DNA of 64,000 nucleotides from Phymorhynchus buccinoides (GCA_017654935.2 CM065704.1:22091682-22155681), one strand, 5' to 3'. Positions 32,200 through 50,432 are shown, counted from the first letter of the stretch. A program made the numbers and translations. Notes: generated by a model from the sequence alone, not told the origin.

Positions 32200-33640
32200 T
32201 GCCTCTGTGCCAAAATGGAGAAAAGCTCTGTAGCCAAAATGGAAAAAAATACCCAGTCAGCAGAGAAGAAATGCCCCTGGCTTTAGCATCCAGTTCATGT
32301 GCAGTGTTGTTCATTCACTAAAGGTCTATTCCATTGGAATCCAAAACTTACAATGCCCAAACGTGCTGGTTTTAGCCCTCTTGTGGGAGGGGGGTGGGGG
32401 GTATGTGTCACAGCTTGCATGTGTATGTGTCTGCCTATGTGTCTGTGTATCAATTTTCTTGAAATCTACTGAACGGATTTTAATCAAATTTGGCAGAGGG
32501 GTAAGGCATCTTAAAAAGGAAGGTTACTTTTGATATTCTTGACCTTGCTCATAAGTCAAGTTTTTTTAAAAATTGTCCATTAGCATGATACAAACGCACA
32601 TGGAAAATGTTTTGTTTACATGTTTTTATGCATTTTTATGGGCTGGAAGGTGGTTGGGAGGGTGTTTTAAGGCGTTGAAAGGTGATTCCAACTGGTTTGC
32701 TCATATGTTGGTCTGTGGTAATGCCATATAATTGTATGCAAATATGATTTTATGCATTTTGAGACTCTGGAAAGTGGTTATGGGGCTGGTTTTTTAAGGC
32801 GTTTGGAGGCAATTTTAGATGTTTTGTTGATCTGTTGGTCAGTATGGTTGGGTCTGTTCACGTCTGGTGGGATCCACAGTGTCACAATGCATTTCAGATT
32901 TATAGTAGCATTTACAACTTGACCACAAAATGTGCGTACACTGTATATATACCTCAACGTTATGCAGACATCACCATGCAAAAGTCAGATTGGTTTGATA
33001 TCGAGACGTAATCAATTTGAAGCTTGAAAACCGTTTATGTGTGAAACTGTCATAGATGTGATGTTTGAGTTCATGGCTATGTGTGCGTAAGAGTAGGCTT
33101 GTTGTACGGGAACATGTGTAGGCTAGCCCATTATGTGCATGGATTATGTTCAAGCATGATTGTTATGTTGTTAATTCATGCATTTTATGTTTTATTTGTT
33201 TGTTACTCTCTTCTTTTTTTTTAATGTACAATCAAGCGTAGCACAATTAAGTGACTAGTTTATTGAAATAAATCTTAACGTCTGTCAGACTGGAAGACAG
33301 GTTTTGACTGGGATGGTATGTGTGTGGCATATTTAAGCAGCGGCGAAGCGGAAACTGGCTATTAAATGTGTTCAGGGGAATTCGTCTGTTTGTTCCTGTC
33401 TGTGTACGTTACCACGACAGCGTTTGAACGGAGGCTAGTTGGAGGCTGAAATTTTGTATGTGGATAGGTACTCAGGATATCTAGGGAAGGTCATTGGTCA
33501 AAGGTCAAGGTCACTGGAGCCAAAAATGCTGCCGCATCATTTTCACGCTCTAGTATTATGCGTTGAGTTTATTTAAGCGCTTAGAACTTAAAGGTTAGGC
33601 TCTGTATAAATTTTCTTAATAAATAAATAAATATTTATTA
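32200..33640. other. unassigned intergenic DNA with old repeat pieces
   Basis: 32440-32540 matches 38320-38420 (GGATTTTAATCAAA and AGGCATCTTAAAAA). 33480-33525 carries GGTCATTGGTCAAAGGTCAA, also at 12050-12080. No exon was found. Confidence 0.45.
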
Positions 33641-33643
33641 GTA

Positions 33644-33804
33644 GAGTGGAACCTCCCTTATAAGACCTTCAAAAATCATCCAAAATGAGGTCTTATAAGG
33701 GAGGGGTCTTATTTGGGAAGTACTTTTAATACTTACAAAGAAGGGCAATGTCTCAGAGAAGTAGGTCTTATGTGGGAGGTAGTCTTATAATGGAGGTTCC
33801 ACTG
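33644..33804. mobile_element. pogo/Tigger-like MITE, copy 2
   Basis: TA flanks; ends GAGTGGAACCTCCCTTATAA and GGAGGTTCCACTG. Confidence 0.85.
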
Positions 33805-33950
33805 TAACGCAAATTGCAACACATTGAGAGTTATATGCTATATAGGGTACTGTGTCATTCTTAGGCAAAAAGCCAACAGCTGCTATCATCAGAGGAATAA
33901 AGATGGTTGACTTTTACACCAGATGAACGTCAGTATCTTGTGACCCCATG

Positions 33951-34088
33951 ATATCCTCCGAAGTCGGAGTGTGGCTGCTCACGTGGCGGGGTAATCAAAA
34001 ACGGTCACACACATACTGTTCTCATCCCTAGCTGGTGCATTTGCACCATAGTGTTCAAGTGCTTCGGCTGTTGGGGTGATCCCTGGAG
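33951..34088 (+). repeat. SINE-like repeat X, copy 1
   Basis: TCCTCCGAAGTCGGAGTGTG through CTCATCCCTAGCTGGTGCAT to GGTGATCCCTGGAG, shared with 40068 (inverse), 50549 and 57889. Confidence 0.8.
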
Positions 34089-34330
34089 CATGGGTGCAAC
34101 TTTTCTGGTATACAAGGATTTCCTGTTTTTGAATTTTACCAGAAAAGGAATGTCTTTTTATCTAATTGTCGAACAAGATCTTTGTGTGTCTACTGTATAA
34201 GCATTAGAATAAGCATTTGTATAAATTGTGGAAAAAACAAACTAAAATACCTTCATAAATCAATTTTTTTTCTTCAGCTGCAGGGGCATTACCCCTAGAC
34301 CCCGGCCTTTCAGATTTTGGCATTTTAAAT
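34089..34330. mobile_element. CATGGGTGCTACT-family fragment
   Basis: It starts CATGGGTGCAACTTTTCTGG and ends near CCCCTAGACCCCGGCCTTTC, as in 59385-59460. It is internally deleted and abuts repeat X directly. Confidence 0.65.
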
Positions 34331-34639
34331 TTATACAGAGCCTAACCTTTAAGTATATTTTACAGGCAAGACTCCAACGTCCCCAAAGAAAGAACAAAAA
34401 AAATAAGAAATATGAATAAAAAGACAGACATGCAAGCATTATGCACACTTGTGTGCGCACGGATATGCACGTGCACACACACAGAAAGAAAGTGGTGGGG
34501 GTATTATTTGTGCATAATCTATCGAAAACCAATGCAGCTTATTTGCATAAGTTGTCCATCATTAGACGAAAACTTCAGCTAAGTTAGTGTCAATGTCATC
34601 CAGTTCTATCATACTCTACTGCCTCTGTCTTTAGTTCTC

Positions 34640-34955
34640 TGTCTGCCCCCCCCCCCCTCTATCTCCCTCTCTTGAAACAATTTTACTCATTCTCTCTCCC
34701 TCCCCCCCCCCCCCCCCCCTCTCTCTCTCTATCTCCCTCTGGTCCTCTCCCTATCTCCCTCTCTTAAAACAACTGTTCTCTATTTCTCTCTCTCTCTCCT
34801 CTCCCTCTCTCTCTCTCTCCATCCCTCTACCTTCCTCTTTCAAAAGTTTACTCCATCTCTCTCTCTCTCTCTCTCTCTTTCTCCTCTCTCTCCTTCTCCC
34901 TCTCCCTCTCTCTCCCTCCCTCTCTCTCTCTCCCCCTCTCTCTCCCCCTCCAAAG
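34640..34955. repeat. CT/C-rich low-complexity tract
   Basis: CTCT and poly-C runs interrupted by four copies of a phrase like ATCTCCCTCTCTTGAAACAA. Confidence 0.9.
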
Positions 34956-35137
34956 CCAGGTGTTTAGAAAGAATTAAACGTAAATGTTATAAAAGCAAAC
35001 TGGAGATGCAGGTATGAAACTTTAATGCCCCACATGGCCGAAAGGCCCAAGAGGGCGTAAAACTTTATTATGGAGGTATGAAACTTTTGACAAGTCTACA
35101 TTGAAAACTGCCACGAAATGATGAAACACGCGTTCCA

Positions 35138-35558
35138 TGTGTGACCCGGCGCCACGTGTGTGGCTGCTCACGTGGCTTGCAGGCTTGCAAAGTCCAAAAT
35201 CTCTTTTTGGGGGGTCAATTTTGAGTTATGGGCATTGTTGTGTTCTCTAACATCTTTTCTTTCATATGTATAAAGGATCATCTTTAATATGGTCTCTAAA
35301 TGGTCTTATAAGTGTTTTAAAATGAGTAGGTGAATGCATTTTCTACAGCTATAGGCTAGACCTTAGACTGTGTTTTCTCAAAATGGTCGACGCTCACCCT
35401 ACTAACTTTAAATGCTCATAACTCGAGAACGGGAAGAAGATACAAGAATGGTTCTTGTACCATTAGAAAGAGGAGGGTCGGACGTTTTCAAATGTATAAT
35501 TTCCCCAGAATGGTCAGTTTGACACTTAATGTCCCTTTTTGCGGTGCTGGGTCACATA
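35138..35558. mobile_element. TGTGACCCAGCAC-ended MITE, copy 2
   Basis: The right end TGCGGTGCTGGGTCACATAT and interior ATGGTCTCTAAATGGTCTTA match 26794-27514 in inverse orientation. The left end GTGTGACCCGGCGCCACGTG then GGCTGCTCACGTGGC looks like a join with repeat X. Confidence 0.75.
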
Positions 35559-36044
35559 TAGGGTAGGTCTACATAATATATGTTGGTTAACCCCCCCCAC
35601 CTTCACCTCACCCACTGCCTTCTTACCCCCCCCCCCCCCCCCCTCACCACAGTCACAGTGTGATCAGTCACTGTACAGGCCTACAGGTACACAACGAAAC
35701 AGTCAATCAAAGTCGAAAATGTGTCCATTTTTTTCTTCTTTCTCTTCTGGTGTTGGGATACATATTAGTTGCACCGCCCTCGTGGCATGAAATCATGACA
35801 TTCCAAAATGCAAACAATGCTAAAGACCATGGACACTACAAATATAGAATCCGTGTAAAGACGTAGGCCCGGTCCCTATACGAGTACGCGTCTTTGAGCA
35901 TTGAAGTATTAGGTCTGACAACAGATTCAATCAAAGAAAATAATCAAATCAAAATAATATAAAAGAAGACGAAAAAAACGGAAGGGGCAACAGCAACAAA
36001 AGAAACCCATAAATGATCCAACATTGTGGCTACTTATAAACATT

Positions 36045-36154
36045 CGTGCGCACACACACGCACGCACGCACACACACATGCGCACGCCTGCAAATATATA
36101 CACCAACATGCGCGCTCGCGTGTGAACACATACATATAAACAAACACGCCCTCA

Positions 36155-36191
<37 letters not shown>

Positions 36192-36310
36192 GCCTAATCT
36201 AATGCGGACACACGGTTACATTCACACAAATGCATGCACATGAAGACTGTGTGTGCGTGCACGCGCGCGTATGTGTGTGTTTGTGTGCGCGCGCGTGCAG
36301 ACACACACAG
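36045..36310. repeat. degenerate (AC)n / (GCGC) tract
   Basis: AC repeats with CG-rich interruptions. The Thr-His frames are artefacts. Confidence 0.9.
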
Positions 36311-37590
36311 AATGGGAAGCAAAAGCCGGGGCAAGAGAAAATAGGCCGTGCTATCTCAACAAAGATGATAGAGTAGTCAGGCTTTTACAGAAGCAAGAAC
36401 AAAAATCTAAATATTACTATCATACTTTACTTGAAACAAGCTGGAATCGAGCCTATATTTAAATAAACCGTAATTCTACAAGAACACTCCATCACAGGGT
36501 CGTCGACGTTTGTGCTTTGACTACCTTACCTTTTGCGTTTTTACGAAGAAAGCTGTCATCACCTTGCCGGCTATTTAAATTTTTTTTATTTTGCAATGAT
36601 GTGCATTATCTTATTGTAGAGAAGAACGTTAGAAACTATACTCGTATCATGTTTTGCACTCTTGCATGTAATAAGTGATAGGGGACACTTATTGAATCGG
36701 TACCCCCTAAGGACAGAGATCTCTATCTCAAGGGCAGATAATCCAAAAGCTATGAAACTTTCAATGTGGATACTACTGGTAGAGGGCTATAACTATATAC
36801 TATAATTATAAAGATAATGTTTGTACTTTTGGCTTAAACGTAAAAATACTTTTGTCTTCAAAAGGTACGAATTACAAGACCTGTTACGGAATTCGTACCA
36901 CCAAGTTACTGATATCGTACCAGGGGGTTTATAGCACTAATTCAACGGTAGGACGCTCGTGACTTGGCTTTAGCTATAGACCATTCTCTCTTCTAAATGT
37001 TCCAGTTAGTCTCTGTGACGTCAAAGTCATTTTTATGTCATTTTATCATCAAAAAGTTTGATGTCACGTAAAACAGGCCCCTGAATGCATTTTTGACGCT
37101 GCGCCATTGAAAAGACGTAGGAGGTACGAATTACGTGATAGTGGTACGAATTGCATAACTATGGCCCAATTATTTTTCCTTTGGATATTTTGATTTACAA
37201 AGTGGACAACATTGACCCTAAGAACTTAAGATTTAAAAGTGATATTTCCAGTTTTAATCTTTGCATGTATGCACTGAATAACAAACAAAAAAAGCGTTAC
37301 CTAAAATTACATCAGATGCTGCCAAAATGAACTTTCGTTTGTCTTGCAAAGAGTTAAGTGTTCCGCTTCGTTGCATTTTTGTTGTGATAAAATACTTCCC
37401 TTCCCCTGTCCAAACTTCACACACAAATATTAACCCCCAATCTTCTACCGTTGGGTAGGAAACCAGGTGGTACGAATTGCGTGACAGGTACTGAATCAAT
37501 AAGCCTCCCCTATATCTGTTATCCATACCTATAGTGTTATGTTTTCACATTGGCCTCTCTCTTGTGGGGGTTTTCTCTCCAGTTAACAAC
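36310..37590. other. no recognisable gene
   Basis: The words TACGAATTRCGTGA and GGTACC-type strings recur (36865, 37126, 37470). Those two outer parts (36660-36720 GACACTTATTGAATCGGTAC; 37480-37510 AGGTACTGAATCAATAAGCC) look like inverted ends, so an old element of about 840 bp may lie at 36665-37510. Confidence 0.4.
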
Positions 37591-37601
37591 ATTGCGCGCA
37601 C

Positions 37602-37812
<211 letters not shown>

Positions 37813-37905
37813 GGATGAAAGTGCTGTTCAGGTGGAGGTATGGCTTTTAGCTCTTGACATCAGGTGACATTTCATTTGAAGTCAGTTTCTTAGTAACGCT
37901 TAACT

Positions 37906-37917
37906 AACTAACTAACT

Positions 37918-38009
<92 letters not shown>
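37906..38009. repeat. (TAAC)n(TC)n microsatellite
   Basis: Four ACTA units then about 45 CT units. Confidence 0.97.
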
Positions 38010-38012
<3 letters not shown>

Positions 38013-38289
38013 GCACATGGCAAAAATAGACTTTTGCCTTCTATTTGACAAAAGGAAGGAAAACAAGCCAGTACCAGATCTCCCGTAGGGCTACTACAAT
38101 CGCTCCTTTCTAATGACATTATACAGAGGGCTGGTGGCTATCACTAAAAAAAAGCCCATTCCAGTAAAAGTTTGAAATTCATTGGTATTAGTATCCAGAT
38201 GTGCTTGCTATCAGTATAGGCCTATCATTACATTCTCTGTAAAAGTTATCCATATGCTTTTTTTTCCAGTCGGACGGTTGTTTTGGGGG

Positions 38290-38910
38290 CTGTCTGTTTG
38301 TCTGTCTAGCTGTTTGTCCTTCAATTTTCTCAAAAAACACTGGGTGGATTTTAATCAAAATTGGTTGAGGGGTAGGCATCTTAAAAAAGGAAGGCCCCTT
38401 TCGATATTCATGACCCTGCTGACCTTGACCTTGATGTTTGACCTTAAAACCCGAAATCTTCTTTGTGCATGTCTGAGCTGTATCTCGTGAACAAGTCAAA
38501 ATAATCACTTCAAATGTTGCGTGGTGTTGTATCACGTTACTGGTGTAGTACCGTAAAAAACCCTTATTACAGTGCTGACCTTGACCTTGAAGTTTGACAT
38601 TGAAAACAAAAATTTCTTCTTATGGCCATATCTTTCACATCGTTGGACTTATAGTGTTCAAACTTCGTATTTAGGTGCTTTGGCTTATGGTAAGTCTGTG
38701 TATTGGGTACCAATGAAGGTCAAGATCAAGGACGTAGGTCTTGGAGGTGTGAAATTGGTGTTAGCCATATCTTTCACCTTTTTGCAAGTTACAGGCTTCA
38801 CATTTGGCAGGCTGGTAGACAGGGTCAAGGTCATGCATTCTTGATCAGCACAACATAAGGAATGTAGTGGCTGGCATTTGAAGCCTCTTGACCTTGACAT
38901 TTGACCTTGA
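38290..38910. repeat. cluster of TGACCTTGACCTTGA repeat pieces
   Basis: Four or five tandem-like segments with GACCTTGACCTTGA and 'catatctttcac' words, similar to 32440-32560. Probably old copies of one dispersed family. Confidence 0.6.
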
Positions 38911-39195
38911 GGCTGTTACAAGAAAACCATTCATCGGCGCCCTGACACAACCATATTGATCGGCATCACTCAAGGAATGCAGTGGGAGAGGTTTGAAGCT
39001 TCTTGACTTTGACCGTGTTATGCGTCGGTCTGGCCGGGTTTACACTGTCACAGTGCATCTCGTGTGTGTGTGTGTTGAAAGTTATTGGATGTCATTGTTG
39101 AAAATATATTTGAAAAGTTTGAATTCATTATGTCAGAAATAAAATGTATTGTTTTGACACTGAGCTTTATTCATTACTTCTTCCGATGTCAGCCT

Positions 39196-39223
39196 ATGTG
39201 TGTGTGTGTGTGTGTGTGCGTGC

Positions 39224-39254
<31 letters not shown>

Positions 39255-39315
39255 GGGGGGGGGGGGTATGTGTATGTGTGTGTAGGTGTGTGCGTGCGCG
39301 CGCGCGCGCGCGGGC
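39196..39315. repeat. (GT)n, poly-G and (GC)n tract
   Basis: GT run, ten to twelve G, then GCGCGC. Confidence 0.95.
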
Positions 39316-40067
39316 ACGGGCGTGTAGACGACAGTAAATGTGTGTATGCACGTGATCAAAATTTCGTTTATTTTCATGGGAACAAACTCTGGCGCACGCC
39401 AATGTTGATGATCTCCACTTGTCAGTGATTGCACGTCATCCACTTCATCTCCCTGTCTCCTCTTAAAACTGGAAATGGGATGTAGGCTCGTGTAATTATT
39501 CCCCGCTACACACAACGCATCACAATGTGGTAAACAAACGCATATCTCCCTTTAAATTAGCATTTCAATAGGGCCTAGAATGGAGAAGAAAAAAAAGGTC
39601 GAAACAACTGTGCTGTCATTGACCCCCCACACAAGTTCTCTCTCTTTCTGTCCCCACATCATCTGGAGATGGATTGCTCAGTGGTTAACACGCGCTCAAA
39701 GCGGTGACAGGGGGGTTAGGGTGGTGTGGGTGGGGCACGGGAGGAAAAAAACATCAACAAAAGAAAGGGGTGGGGAAGGGAAAATGGTGTGGATAGTAGG
39801 TATGGGTTATAGTTGAAATGAGCATAGAGAAAGAGGGGGGGGGGGAGGGTAATAATGATGAGATGTATGAGGTTAGAGGGAAGTATAAATTAGGGTTTCC
39901 ATATAAAAGTCGGCCAGTCTTGTTCTAATGCAGTAAATCATCATAAACATAATAGATACCATCGCTCGTGAAGACCTTTGAAGAACAAGCTAGGTAGGTT
40001 TAGAGTGAAAACAATCAAGAGAGATTAATGTTATAATCGTCAGCATATTCTACCACGTTTGTTGTTG

Positions 40068-40229
40068 TTGTCGTTCCCTGGCTTAAAGACTCCGGGGATC
40101 ATCCCAACAGCCGAAGCACTTGAACACTATAGGTACAAATGCACCATCTAGGGATGATAACATTACGTGTGTGACCGGTTTGGGTCACCCCGCCACGTGA
40201 GCAGCCACACTCCGACTTCGGAGGATCTT
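40068..40229 (-). repeat. SINE-like repeat X, copy 2
   Basis: Inverse of 33951-34092; includes GACTCCGGGGATCATCCCAA and CCGAAGCACTTGAACACTAT. Confidence 0.82.
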
Positions 40230-40787
40230 AGCATGATGATGTTATGCTAAGAGCTTGTCATGGACAATCCCCGCACAACCATGCATAACATAACAACATT
40301 TTGATGTAGCATTGGTGTTCTAGCTTATGTCAACTGGTCTGACACAGCCTCATATCATGCCAAGGCGATGGATTCGACTAGGTTTAATAAACACTATTGT
40401 GGTAAATTAGATTACGTCTCAAAAACTATGGCTCAGTCATTACAATTGTACTGCTCTTAGAACCTCACTTAGCCTATATACACCTGTACTGCTCAACAAA
40501 AGTAGGGGACATCGATATTGTAAAATCACCATGGGTTTAATAACCAAATCATAAGGTTTATTCCAAGTGTAAACAAAAGGACAGCCTTTCTTGACCATGG
40601 AATTGAAGACGAAAATCAATTCTAAAATGGCACGTGACTGCCAGAGAAGATGTACATTATCTTGTGCAAATTTTTAAAAAAAATCACCATACAATCATAA
40701 ACGGCTACCAGCGTGTTGGGCCACTGTTGGTTAGCAGGCATTCAGGGCAACGCATTTTCATGCTCTGAAACAGTCTCCTGATAATGA

Positions 40788-41180
40788 AGTTGGGAGAAAG
40801 GTGGCAGAGTAGTTAAGACGTTCGCCTGCCAAATGTAATGCGTGACTGCAACGTGAGTGACACGGGTTCGAATCCCGGCCTCGCCCTTTCTTTCTAGTTC
40901 GACAGGAAAATCGAACTGAACGTCGAGTCCTTCGGATGGGGACTTAAAGCTAGTCTGACCCGTGCGCTTTACGCACGTAAAAATCTCACGGCAGTTGGAA
41001 GTCGGTAAGATCAGGGAGAAATCCCGCTGCCTGGTATGGCCAAATTGATAGCTAGGTTTCCCAAATCCTCACCCCAACAACAAAATGGGTAGGCGCTGCG
41101 CTTGCGTCGACGCTCTCTCCGGGGGAGAGCAGCCCGAATTTCACAGAGATAAGTCTCTGTGACTAGAATATACCAAATAC
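40788..41180 (+). mobile_element. tRNA-derived SINE (Ser/Leu-like head)
   Basis: Box A-like GTGGCAGAGTAGTTAAGACG, a long variable-arm region, and box B GGTTCGAATCC at 40865 are followed by a body of about 300 bp ending GGGGGAGAGCAGCCCGAATT and GTCTCTGTGACTAGAATA. The body resembles 48990-49357, so this is a SINE and not a free tRNA gene. Confidence 0.85.
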
Positions 41181-41685
41181 CAAATAGCATTGTTGTGATG
41201 CTAGATCCTCATTTGACCATTACAATGATGCAAGTCGAACATTGAAAAACATCATCATAGTACAGACTTTAACTCTCTCCACCATCTGTCCCTTCAATAT
41301 TAGTTAAGCAGGCATGTCCGCAGTAAAGAACAGACCGACCGGCCCCCCATTTTTCAGTCTCTTTTTCTTCTTCCAAAGGTGCCAGAATGGTCAACATATA
41401 CTGACCGTGGGCCCTGAAGAGAAGAAGAAGAAGAAGAACATCGAAGACGGCAATCCGTGTCTCCATAGGGCTCATTTTGCGCAGGATCGCCTTCACTGAC
41501 ATCCTTGGAATCCAGACCCTCCTGTGCCTACGAAGTCTTCTGACCACTTCCAGCCTGTCTAGCAGAAAACCGTTTATGATTGTTTTGTGATTTTATAGTT
41601 AATGAATCTTTTCAGATTACATAGAATGTTTTAAACATTTTCAGGCGGTTGTTTTTACCTTTTCAGAAAACGACCTTCTTCCATC

Positions 41686-46883
<5,198 letters not shown>

Positions 46884-47625
46884 CAATGAAGCACGCGCTG
46901 CTCAGTGTAGCAACAGGGGGAACTTCGTCGCTTGATTTGTATCAATGAAGACTTGCAGTAATGTCCAGCGTTGCATGTTGTTTTATCATCTTGAATTGTA
47001 TCAATGTCTAGGCATGAATCTTCTGTTGACTCTTTTTTTTTTGTAGGTGGATTTCCATGGACCACTGGACTATTTCCTTGAACAAGGTTGTTTAGTTTCA
47101 CCCTGTCACAGTCAAGTTGTTTCCCTTTAAGTATTCCAGCACCAAAATGTCAAAGTCTTGTACATGTAGTATATAAAATGTCCGCAAACTGTTAGACTTG
47201 GACAAACTGTTAGAGAAGAAGAACAGGAAGAAGACGACGAAAACGTAGAAGGAGAAAACGGAGAAGAAAAAGGAAAAGATGAAGAAATAAAAGAATAAGA
47301 AAATTAATAGAACAATAACAATAGCAACAAGAAGAAGGAGAAAAAAATAACCGACATCAAATGTTGACAATTCTTTCCAGTTATTTTCTATAGCCCTGGT
47401 TTTCAAGTCTTTTTGTAGATTTTGATATTTTCTTTGTGTGATTGGAATTATCAATGATATTCCGATTGCTTTATGTCTATGGTACCACATTTCCCCCATT
47501 AAGTTCTTGATTTCATTCATTATCTGTGCCTCGTGCAGCTCTGCACCACTCCTCCTCCTCCTCCTTTCTTAAGTGATGTCTGTTCACGATGGAACTTAAC
47601 TGAAATAAACATGTAAAGACATTAA
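46884..47625 (+). other. probable 3' UTR of the secreted-protein gene
   Basis: AATAAA at 47604-47609 and again at 47795-47800. A purine-rich GAAGAA tract lies at 47213-47345. Confidence 0.5.
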
Positions 47626-47989
47626 AGAAACACACATATTAAGAGAGTTATGACTGTTTTTTTCTCTCATGTTCATAACCTAATTTCTGAAAGTGTCATC
47701 CTTATCCTCTGTGTTTGAAATTTAAGTACAAAAAAAACATTTTTCTTTTTGGTGAATGTTTTCTTTTACTTTATGTTTTAAACCTAATTAAGCGAATAAA
47801 GAAAAACACTGAAAAATATGCATTCATTTTTGTTTCTTTTTTTTGGTCATTTGTGTTCTTGAATTATTTCCTGTGTTAAGTTTAAAACTTAATTCACAAT
47901 GCAACAAATACTTGTAGCGGTGCCATAGCCGATGAGGTTTAACCGAGGCGTGGTTACCGCTACACCTATCTGTATTAATAAAAGATCGG

Positions 47990-48105
47990 GACTTTACTGG
48001 TTTCGTACTGCCTCCGGGCATTGCCTTCAGTATTGTTCCCACCATATTTGTATTACAAATGTCCCATATATGTGTCTGATTCAGACCAAGAGGACGTGAA
48101 ACACC
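47990..48105 (+). repeat. dispersed repeat (GCCTCCGGGCATTGCC), copy 2
   Basis: GGACTTTACTGGTTTCGTAC to AGAGGACGTGAAACACC, as at 30085. Confidence 0.75.
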
Positions 48106-48694
48106 ATTTTCGTCGTAAAACTTAATTCATTTAATACAAATTGGTGAGACAAATATTTTGAGTTTTGGTTTAGGAACCAAGAACTCTTTGCTCGTTGGAA
48201 AATGTTACCACTTTTGGACAGATTTACATTTACAAAGGGTTTTTGTCTTACGTGATGACACCCTGTTTTCTTTCATTTTTGTATGCATTGTTTTTAAAGC
48301 CATATTCCATCTGTTGTTTTAATGTTGACAACAGTAACTTACTCATGTTGCATTAAACTATAATGTTCATAACTGACTCGAGTATATTCTGGAAAATTGC
48401 GAGTGGTTTTATGCATCAGACCACTCTTTCGTTGCTCTCTCTCTCTCCCTATCTTTGCGACATTCGGCACCCCTTCTTCCCTGTTATTGGCAGCATCCTT
48501 CCCAGCTCTCTCTCACTTTCTCTCTCTCTCTCTCTGACTTCCCCTTTTAACCTTAACCCCCCCCCCCCCCCTTACCCTCTGTGTTTGTAGATTAGGGCAT
48601 GTTGCCAAAGTACAGTAATTTCAATGTTCAGTGTTCTTTTTCTCTCTCTGTGTTTTACAGACTTGTCTCCGTCTCTCACTCCCTCTCTTTTTTC

Positions 48695-48695
48695 C

Positions 48696-48788
<93 letters not shown>
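48695..48788. repeat. (CT)n microsatellite
   Basis: About 90 bp; short CT runs also lie at 48437-48535. Confidence 0.97.
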
Positions 48789-48791
<3 letters not shown>

Positions 48792-48989
48792 TTTAAGTTT
48801 ACGCAAGTCAGAAACTCATTCATGCAATTTCTTTATTGATCGATCAACAAACCATGACATTTCAAAAATATATTTCACCCACAAGACTTATATAGTTGAG
48901 TTGAGTGATTCCACTGTCCTGGAAACACACATTGGCCTGCTAAAGAAAGTGTAAAGACTTTCAAAATATAACGATCATTGATTACATTG

Positions 48990-49105
48990 ATTGTACAGTG
49001 GCACAGTGGTAACGCGTTCGCTTCGTGTCAAGTAAACCCGAGTTCGAACCTGGGTACAGGGGATTTTTCCTCACTTTGCACTAGGTCTTACGGTCTGAAC
49101 GTGGA

Positions 49106-49139
<34 letters not shown>

Positions 49140-49357
49140 GTGCCCATGCACTTAGCACACATTAATCCCAGTGGCAACGAAAAAGTTGTCATTTGGTCAA
49201 CATTTACCCCCATCCCCCTTCCTTCCTCATCAGTCACAAAAATCGCATGTTTAAAAAAAAAAAAAATGGGGTGGCGCGCCTCTGGCTGCGACGCGCTCTC
49301 CAGGTGGGAGCAACCCGAATTTCAGAGACGCCTTTGTGACAATAAAGTACCTAATAC
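48990..49357 (+). mobile_element. tRNA-derived SINE, complete copy
   Basis: Box A-like AGTGGCACAGTGGTAACGCG and box B GAGTTCGAACC, then the body with TTCGGATGAGACGATAAACC, GGCGCGCCTCTGGCTGCGAC and the tail GACAATAAAGTACCTAATAC. It is the reference copy for 13813-14082. Confidence 0.9.
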
Positions 49358-49431
49358 ATTTCCATGGGTATATACCAGAAAGTACTGTCACAAAATGAAT
49401 AAGGAAAGCTGGTACTACCTTGTGGTAAATA

Positions 49432-49610
49432 CAGTGGAACCTCCCTTATAAAACCTTCAAAAATCATCCAAAATGAGGTCTTAGAATGGAGGGGTCTTGT
49501 AAGAGAGGTCATATTTAATACTTACAAAGAAGGGCAATGTCTCAGAGAGGTAGGTCTTATGTGGGAGGGGTCTTAAAAGAGAGGTCTTATATATAAGGGA
49601 GGTTCCACTG
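49432..49610. mobile_element. pogo/Tigger-like MITE, copy 3
   Basis: TA at 49430-49431 and 49611-49612; ends CAGTGGAACCTCCCTTATAA and GGGAGGTTCCACTG. Confidence 0.9.
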
Positions 49611-49698
49611 TACCCCTCGTTTTGACATCTGGTAGGAACTGAGGATTGATGTTTGCACACCCCTTGCTCGTAGGTATTTTCTCTTCCCTCTTACTTTA

Positions 49699-50207
49699 AG
49701 GGGCACCCTGATGGATGAGTTTTTGCGAGAAACACAGCCTATTCAAGGATCGGAACACTCACTTTGCTCTGGTGTCCTAGAAATCAAACCGTCAAAACGG
49801 CGATTCCTCCTTGGCAGGAGTTGCCGGAAAGAGAAGCCATTATGGACGGGGTGGGTGGAGGACACTCATTGTGGTTGAAGCTTTTTCTTCTTTGTAGTGC
49901 AGTAAAAAAAAATTGGAGCTATTTCCTTTGTTGTTACTTTTTTTGTAAACTGTAAATAAAGTCTTGTATTGTGGACATTTTATGATTTTTGTCTAAGCGA
50001 CTCAGGCGGCCATTAGAAAAGGGAAGGCACATGTCTTCTCTTTCACTGGAAAAAATAGACTTCCAGCAACTCCGCCAAGGAGGAAACGCCAATTTGACAG
50101 TTTGATTTCTAGGAAACCAGAGCAAAGTGAGTGTTGTGATCTCTGTAAAGGGTGTTTTCTTGGTGATCTCGACGTGTTTCTTGCAAAAACACATCCATCA
50201 GGGTGCC
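49699..50207. mobile_element. fold-back element, about 500 bp
   Basis: Long arms: GGCACCCTGATGGATGAGTT, ACTCACTTTGCTCTGG, CCTAGAAATCAAACCGTCA and TCCTCCTTGGCAGGAGTTGC are matched by inverted equivalents at 50060-50207. An AATAAA and AT-rich core lies in the middle. Confidence 0.85.
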
Positions 50208-50296
50208 TATTTAAACACACACATTCGCCTTGGCATAAGGCTGTGTCAGACCCGGTCTCCGAGCAGCCTCCTTCCCCCTGCACCCCCCTCCACCAG

Positions 50297-50355
50297 ATCT
50301 GGAGGATCAAGAACCGCAAAGGAAACTACGCCCAGCTGATCAGTGTACTGTGCAG
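50297..50355 (+). CDS. orphan exon-like segment
   Basis: A 30-bp polypyrimidine tract and CCACCAG precede 59 bp of GC-rich DNA that ends TGCAG|GTGGGT. The only frame that also stays open upstream reads IWRIKNRKGNYAQLISVLCR. It looks like a real coding exon by splice sites and composition, but no partner exon is recognised on either side and I do not recognise the peptide. It could be an exon of a gene with long introns or a dead fragment. Confidence 0.45.
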
Positions 50356-50372
50356 GTGGGTAGAGGTCGGGG

Positions 50373-50376
<4 letters not shown>

Positions 50377-50420
<44 letters not shown>

Positions 50421-50432
50421 TGAGAGAGTTAA
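50377..50432. repeat. (GA)n microsatellite
   Basis: It begins 21 bp after the donor of the orphan exon. Confidence 0.95.

Noticed and set aside
40788..40885. Functional tRNA gene
   Set aside because: Boxes A and B are present but the arms do not pair into a good cloverleaf and the sequence continues into a SINE body shared with other copies.
47098..47520. 140-residue minus-strand frame
   Set aside because: Part is a purine-rich GAAGAA tract read in reverse; it lies in the probable 3' UTR of the secreted-protein gene and has no homology that I recognise.
48990..49065. Functional tRNA gene
   Set aside because: Same reason: it is the head of a complete SINE.
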